A stretch of 16,669 bases of DNA from Limiplasma merdipullorum (GTDB lineage: Bacteria > Bacillota > Clostridia > Christensenellales > Aristaeellaceae): NCBI GenBank assembly GCA_018711955.1, contig DVHQ01000294.1, positions 1 to 16,669 of the forward strand, written 5' to 3'. A program made the position numbers and the translations under genes. The notes beneath the pieces are model-generated. The model searched no databases. It saw only the letters and a program-made list of their open reading frames with translations, and had not been told where the DNA came from. Shown here one piece after another: positions 12,819-16,669 of the stretch (its first letter is position 1; each line of letters opens with the position of its first letter).

Positions 12819-15800
12819 TCAAAACAGGCTGAGCTGCTCCATGCGCACCGGGCGGGGGCGGGAGCGGACGGCCTCCCGCTCGCCGGGAATTTCCGCAAAG
12901 AAGGCGGAGGGCTCGCCCCCGCAGGAGACGATCAGCTCCTCCCGCGCGCGGGTGATGCCGACGAAATAGAGCCTGCGTTCCTCCGCCGCGTCGGCGGGGA
13001 GCGTTTCGTGCTCCAGAGGCAGGGCTCCTTTCGTGACCCCGGCGAGAAACACCACGGGAAATTCCAGCCCCTTGGCGCCGTGCAGCGTCATCAGCCGCAC
13101 CGCGCCGGACTGATACCCCGCGCCCGACGCGCGGCGGATATCCGCCTCCTCGCCCGAACGCAGCGTATCCAGCAGCCCGCCCATGGTGGAGAAAAACACC
13201 GCCGTGCTGAGCAAATGCTCCACGGCCCGGCCTTTCAGCCCCGCAAGGGCGCACAGCGCGTCCAGCAGCCTGCGGGGCTTTTCGCGCGCCATGCGGGGGA
13301 AAAGCGCCTCCGCCGCGTCCAGCCAGGGCGCAAGGGGCGAGAAATCCGACAGCTCCCGCCGGAGGAAGGCCGGGCGGTCCGCCTCCCCGGCGCTTTGCGA
13401 AAGGGCCGCCGCCGCCCGCTGGCACAGGGGCGCGGGGACGCGCCACAGCGCGGTGAGGCAGGCGGTGAGCGAGGGCGCGTCCTGCGGGTCCGTCAGCGAG
13501 GCGAAAAAGCCCAGCGCGCCCCGCACGGCCGCGTCCTCCAGAAAGGCGTCTCGGCCATAGATGACGCAGGGGATGCTGTCGTGCGCGAGGCAGGTTTCGA
13601 TCTGTTCCAGCTGGCGGCGGGTGCGGCAGAGCACCGCGATATCGGAAAACGGCCGGGCGGCTTCGCGGGCCATGTGCTGCGCGTCCAGCATGTCCACGCC
13701 GCCGGCCATGCGCGCAATTTCCCTGGCGATCCAGATGCCCTCCGACAGCGGGTCGGGGGCCTGAACCGCGCGCACCTTCGCGCCATCGGGGCGGGTGGGA
13801 ATCAGCGCGCGCTCCCCGCCGGGATTTTTGGAAATCACGCGCGCGGCCAATGCCAGCACCTGCGGCGTGGAGCGGTAGTTCCGCGTAAGGCGCACCACCT
13901 GCGCGTCGGCCTTCTGGCTGAGCAGGCGCGCAAAGCAGTCCGCGTCCGCGCCGCGGAAGCCGTAGATGGCCTGATCGGGGTCGCCGATGACAAACAAGCT
14001 TTGTCCCGCCTGGCTCCAATGGGCGATGAGCGCGTGCTGCACGGGGTTGATGTCCTGAAACTCATCCACCAGCAGATAGGTAAAGCCGCGCCTGCCGGAG
14101 ACGTCCACCTCCAGAGCCTCAAGCATCAGGCCATCCAGATCCCGAAGGCCCAGCTCGCCAAGGCGGCTGTCATAGGCGTCGGGAAGCCACGCGGGCAGCG
14201 CGGAAACGGCGGGTGTGCGCTTACGCAGTCCGTTTTTGTACAGCGACAACAGCCGAAGCGCCTCGGCGGGGGAGAGGCGCTCGCCGTGTTCGTCAAGCAG
14301 CGTCCGGACGGTTTCCAGCGCCTGCGCGCGGCTGATGAAGGGCCGGGGCGGAACGAGGCCGAGGCAGATGGCGTGGAACGTGCCCACCGTGAGCCCGCGC
14401 ACGGCCTTTTTGCCGAGGCGGTCCGTCAGGCGTTCCAGCATTTCGGCGGCGGCCTGACGGGTGAAGGTGACGGCGGTGATCCGGGAGGGAGAGACGCCCT
14501 CGTGCTCGATCAGCCACGCGATGCGGGAAACGAGCGTGCGGGTTTTGCCCGTGCCCGGCCCGGCGATGACCGCCGTGCAGGCGGCCTGCGTGCGGATGGC
14601 GGCGTCCTGCTCGGGGTTGGGCGCGGGGGCGGGGTCCGGAACGGCTTCAGGCGCGGGCGCGGGAGCGGGCGCGGCGGCCCGTGCGCGGGGTTTGGCGCGG
14701 GCAGCAGGCGCGGCCGGTCCCAGCAGCGAGGTCTGCCCGGAGAGCATTTCGATTTCGCCCGGCGCAAAGAGGGAGATCACGCCGTATTCGCCGTCATAGC
14801 CCGCCTTGCGGATCACCTGCCCGGCGCGCATGCGGCGCACGCCCTCGGCCACGGCGAATCCCGCCTCCCGCTCGATGTCGGCGGGGGCCAGCTCGCGCAG
14901 GATGCGCATTTCCGGGCCAAGGCGCCTGATCAGCGAGACATACATTTCCTGCACCCGCTTGGACGCGGGGCCCGCGCCCAGACAATCCGCCAGCACCTCG
15001 GGCAGGGGGATGAGGCTTTCAAAGGGCTTGGGCAGGGGAGCGGGCGCGGCGCGGTCGGCCAGCTGCTCCACGCGGCTGAGCACGCCGACGGTGAGCGCCC
15101 GTCCGCAGACGGGGCAGCGCCCGCCCAGCGCCGCCGTTTCGGCGGGTTCCAGACAGCACTGGCAGCGCCGGTGGCCGTCCAGATGGTACTTGCCCTCCTC
15201 CGGGTAAAATTCGACGGTGCCGTGCAGGCCCTCGCCGGTTTCCAACGCGCGCCGCAGCGCGGGGTAGGAAGGGGCGCCCTCCAGCACGTTGGCCTCGCGG
15301 CCCAGCTTGGCGGGGGAATGCGCGTCGGAGTTGGAGACCAGAAGGTAGCGGTCCAGCATGGACAGGCGGCGGTTCATGGGCGGGTCGGAGGAAAGGCCGG
15401 TTTCCAGCGCGTGGATATGGCCGGACAGGTCACCATAGCATTCTTCCAGCGTGGAGAAATCCGAAAACGCCCCAAAGAGCGAAAAGTGCGGCGTCCAGAT
15501 ATGGGCAGGGATGAAGATGGCCTGCGGACAGCAGTCCAGCGTGATTTCCAGCAGGTCGCGGCTATCCAGCCCCAGAATGGGCCGCCCGTCGGAATGGAGA
15601 TTGCCGATGGCCTCCAGCCGGTGGGAGAGGGTTTCGGCGGCTTCCAGCCCCGGCAGGAGGATGACATGATGCACCTTGCGCGTTTTTCCGCCGCATTTAT
15701 AGATGGTGCTGATCTCGCCAGACACCACAAAGCGCGGCGTATCGCCGGCGGCTTCGCAGGGCAGGCGGTATTCGTCCCGGAGGCGGTAGAGCCCTTCCTC

Positions 15801-15974
15801 CGCCTCTACCAGCATTTCGGTCAGCTCGGCCCGCCACGCCGGGTGCGTAAAATCGCCCGTGCCCAGCAGCCCGATGCCCTTGCGCCGGGCCCACAGGTCC
15901 AGATGCGGCGCGTCACAGTCGCGGCTGGTGGCGCGGGAATATTTGGAATGAATATGCAGATCGGCAATGTACAT
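12819..15974 (-). CDS. Endonuclease Q-like PHP nuclease fused to UvrD-family helicase, with C-terminal clamp motif
   Basis: This 1051-residue protein has two enzymes in one chain. Residues 1-419 resemble Endonuclease Q: a PHP fold with DLHIHSKYSRATS (H7, H9), GTGDFTHP (D41, H44), E87, H102-H103, H158 and D217/H219, plus a zinc finger C271-C274-C287-C290. EndoQ nicks DNA 5' of uracil, hypoxanthine, xanthine and abasic sites. An Ala-Pro linker spans about 421-455. Residues 456-1040 are a superfamily 1A (UvrD/PcrA) helicase: AGPGTGKT (471-478), DEFQD (637-641), GDPDQAIYGFRGA (664-676), TRNYRST (697-703), TLHGAKGLEF (963-972), FVGITRARE (1004-1012). The last five residues are QLSLF, the beta-clamp consensus. 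ATG 15974 follows GGAGG by seven bases and has a near-consensus promoter. Likely role: cut at deaminated bases, then unwind the nicked strand, held at replication forks. The combined activity is inferred. Confidence 0.9.
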   Translation of the reverse strand: MYIADLHIHSKYSRATSRDCDAPHLDLWARRKGIGLLGTGDFTHPAWRAELTEMLVEAEEGLYRLRDEYRLPCEAAGDTPRFVVSGEISTIYKCGGKTRKVHHVILLPGLEAAETLSHRLEAIGNLHSDGRPILGLDSRDLLEITLDCCPQAIFIPAHIWTPHFSLFGAFSDFSTLEECYGDLSGHIHALETGLSSDPPMNRRLSMLDRYLLVSNSDAHSPAKLGREANVLEGAPSYPALRRALETGEGLHGTVEFYPEEGKYHLDGHRRCQCCLEPAETAALGGRCPVCGRALTVGVLSRVEQLADRAAPAPLPKPFESLIPLPEVLADCLGAGPASKRVQEMYVSLIRRLGPEMRILRELAPADIEREAGFAVAEGVRRMRAGQVIRKAGYDGEYGVISLFAPGEIEMLSGQTSLLGPAAPAARAKPRARAAAPAPAPAPEAVPDPAPAPNPEQDAAIRTQAACTAVIAGPGTGKTRTLVSRIAWLIEHEGVSPSRITAVTFTRQAAAEMLERLTDRLGKKAVRGLTVGTFHAICLGLVPPRPFISRAQALETVRTLLDEHGERLSPAEALRLLSLYKNGLRKRTPAVSALPAWLPDAYDSRLGELGLRDLDGLMLEALEVDVSGRRGFTYLLVDEFQDINPVQHALIAHWSQAGQSLFVIGDPDQAIYGFRGADADCFARLLSQKADAQVVRLTRNYRSTPQVLALAARVISKNPGGERALIPTRPDGAKVRAVQAPDPLSEGIWIAREIARMAGGVDMLDAQHMAREAARPFSDIAVLCRTRRQLEQIETCLAHDSIPCVIYGRDAFLEDAAVRGALGFFASLTDPQDAPSLTACLTALWRVPAPLCQRAAAALSQSAGEADRPAFLRRELSDFSPLAPWLDAAEALFPRMAREKPRRLLDALCALAGLKGRAVEHLLSTAVFFSTMGGLLDTLRSGEEADIRRASGAGYQSGAVRLMTLHGAKGLEFPVVFLAGVTKGALPLEHETLPADAAEERRLYFVGITRAREELIVSCGGEPSAFFAEIPGEREAVRSRPRPVRMEQLSLF

Positions 15975-16003
15975 CAGAAAACCTCCGTTGTGCGTATGCC
16001 CTG

Positions 16004-16032
16004 ATTATAGCGCGCGGGGAAGCGCCTGACAA
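16004..16032 (-). promoter_or_regulatory. Sigma-A promoter of the EndoQ-UvrD gene
   Basis: On the minus strand TTGTCA (16032-16027), 17 bases and TATAAT (16009-16004). Both hexamers and the spacing are identical to those of the serS promoter. The expected start is near 15997, about 23 bases before the ATG. No operator-like repeat (for example a LexA box) was seen, suggesting constitutive expression. Confidence 0.9.
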
Positions 16033-16038
16033 CCCGGT

Positions 16039-16067
16039 TTGCTTTTTCCATCCGTATATGGTTTAAT
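16039..16067 (+). promoter_or_regulatory. Putative promoter of the acyltransferase gene
   Basis: TTGCTT (16039-16044), 17 bases, TTTAAT (16062-16067) preceded by TGG, giving an extended -10. It is divergent from the EndoQ-UvrD promoter with only a few bases between the two -35 elements. Confidence 0.5.
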
Positions 16068-16100
16068 AGGCACAGATGATGCGGAGGGGAGCGGTGTGCT

Positions 16101-16669
16101 TTGCGGCGCATGCAGGAAGCAATCGGCGCCTGCCGGGACGAAATCAAGGGCGCGGCCATCCTGTGGGTGGTGTTTTTTCACGCGCAGCTGGGCCTTGGCG
16201 GGCTTTTGTACGATGTGCAGAAGATCGGCTACGGCGGGGTGGACATGTTTCTGTTACTGTCCGGATTTGGTCTTTACCACTCGCTGAGCCGGGACGCGGA
16301 CGCGGGGCGCTACCTTTTGCGCCGGGCGCGCAGGCTGCTGCCCGCCTACCTGCCCTTTTGCGTGGTGTGGCTGTGCGTGATGCTGCCGCTCTACGGCCTT
16401 GGCACGGTGCAAAGCGTGCGCGTGGCGGCGGGCAACCTGCTGATGCTGGGCTTCTTTGCGGGCACGCCCGCGATGATCAACTGGTACGTGAGCGCGCTGG
16501 CGCTGACGCTGATGCTGGCCCCGCTGGTGTACGGGCTGATGGCGCGCGCATCCCATCCCCGGCGGTGCGCGGTGCTGGTGGCGACGGCGTGCTTTGCGGG
16601 CGGGCTGTGCTTTATCGGCACGGAGGCATACATGGCGGTTTCGCGCCTGCCGGTGTTTGTGCTGGGCAT
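16101..16669 (+). CDS. Acyltransferase-3 family membrane protein (3' end outside window)
   Basis: The first 189 codons are visible. The sequence shows the acyltransferase-3 (OafA/YrhL-type) pattern. A first membrane helix carries the family His (KGAAILWVVFFHAQL), then the GGVDMFLLLSGFGL motif, the basic RRARRLLPAYLPF loop, and further hydrophobic helices (LPFCVVWLCVMLPLYG, WYVSALALTLMLAPLVYG). Members move acyl groups, often O-acetyl, onto cell-surface sugars or lipids at the membrane. The substrate is unknown. The start is uncertain. TTG 16101 is about 10 bases after AGGGGA, which favours it, while ATG 16110 has no close ribosome site and would shorten the protein by three residues. Both lie upstream of the first helix. 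Confidence 0.85.
   Translation, partial: MRRMQEAIGACRDEIKGAAILWVVFFHAQLGLGGLLYDVQKIGYGGVDMFLLLSGFGLYHSLSRDADAGRYLLRRARRLLPAYLPFCVVWLCVMLPLYGLGTVQSVRVAAGNLLMLGFFAGTPAMINWYVSALALTLMLAPLVYGLMARASHPRRCAVLVATACFAGGLCFIGTEAYMAVSRLPVFVLG

Noticed and set aside
12819..15974. Reading the PHP-helicase protein as a phage-defence nuclease-helicase
   Set aside because: The EndoQ-type zinc finger, PHP signature and beta-clamp motif, the constitutive-looking promoter and the housekeeping context favour DNA repair. No other defence genes or mobile elements are nearby.
13008..16004. A 998-codon open frame on the plus strand opposite the EndoQ-UvrD gene
   Set aside because: It mirrors a gene with complete helicase and PHP motifs. 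Its composition is typical of a shadow frame, and no promoter or recognisable domain is present.

Overview
The window is dense, GC-rich bacterial chromosome and reads as Bacillota, most likely a high-GC member of the Clostridia. The evidence is a CtsR-type repressor with its direct-repeat operator, a T-box leader in front of serS, strong Shine-Dalgarno sequences, sigma-A-like promoters, several TTG starts, and a small clostridial-style NrdD-tail protein. There are no rRNA or tRNA genes, IS elements, CRISPR arrays or phage genes. This is a chromosomal housekeeping and genome-maintenance neighbourhood, not a mobile island. No database search was possible, so family names rest on motifs and remembered family sequences.

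Left part (1-2282, minus strand): the 5' end of ctsR with its promoter and operator leaves the window on the left. Next to it is an hflK-hflC pair (membrane SPFH proteins that modulate proteolysis) with its own terminator. Together they form a protein-quality-control corner. Next (2418-5897, plus strand): a sigma-A promoter drives a tight cluster of pgmB (beta-phosphoglucomutase), tldD and tldE/pmbA (a two-subunit metallopeptidase). A hairpin terminator follows, shared with the convergent gene for a secreted four-SH3b protein (5980-6924, minus).

Middle (6953-9282, plus strand): a short-form RecQ helicase and a small GNAT acetyltransferase end in a strong bidirectional terminator facing serS. 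serS (minus) has a near-consensus promoter, a T-box riboswitch with a likely UCC serine specifier, and a classical leader terminator. Upstream of it is an 89-residue protein carrying a glycyl-radical-type RITGYL motif like the C-terminus of anaerobic ribonucleotide reductase NrdD. It has an extended -10 promoter and an NrdR-box-like palindrome at its likely transcription start.

Right part (11287-16669): a divergent gene encodes an unusual ACT-ACT-metallo-beta-lactamase fusion. It converges, with only 15 bases between, on the most striking gene of the window. That gene encodes a 1051-residue protein joining an Endonuclease Q-like PHP/zinc-finger nuclease to a UvrD-family helicase through an Ala-Pro linker. 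The protein ends in QLSLF, an exact match to the bacterial beta-sliding-clamp binding consensus. This suggests a single-polypeptide, clamp-tethered nick-and-unwind repair machine for deaminated DNA. A divergently transcribed acyltransferase-3 membrane protein runs off the right edge.
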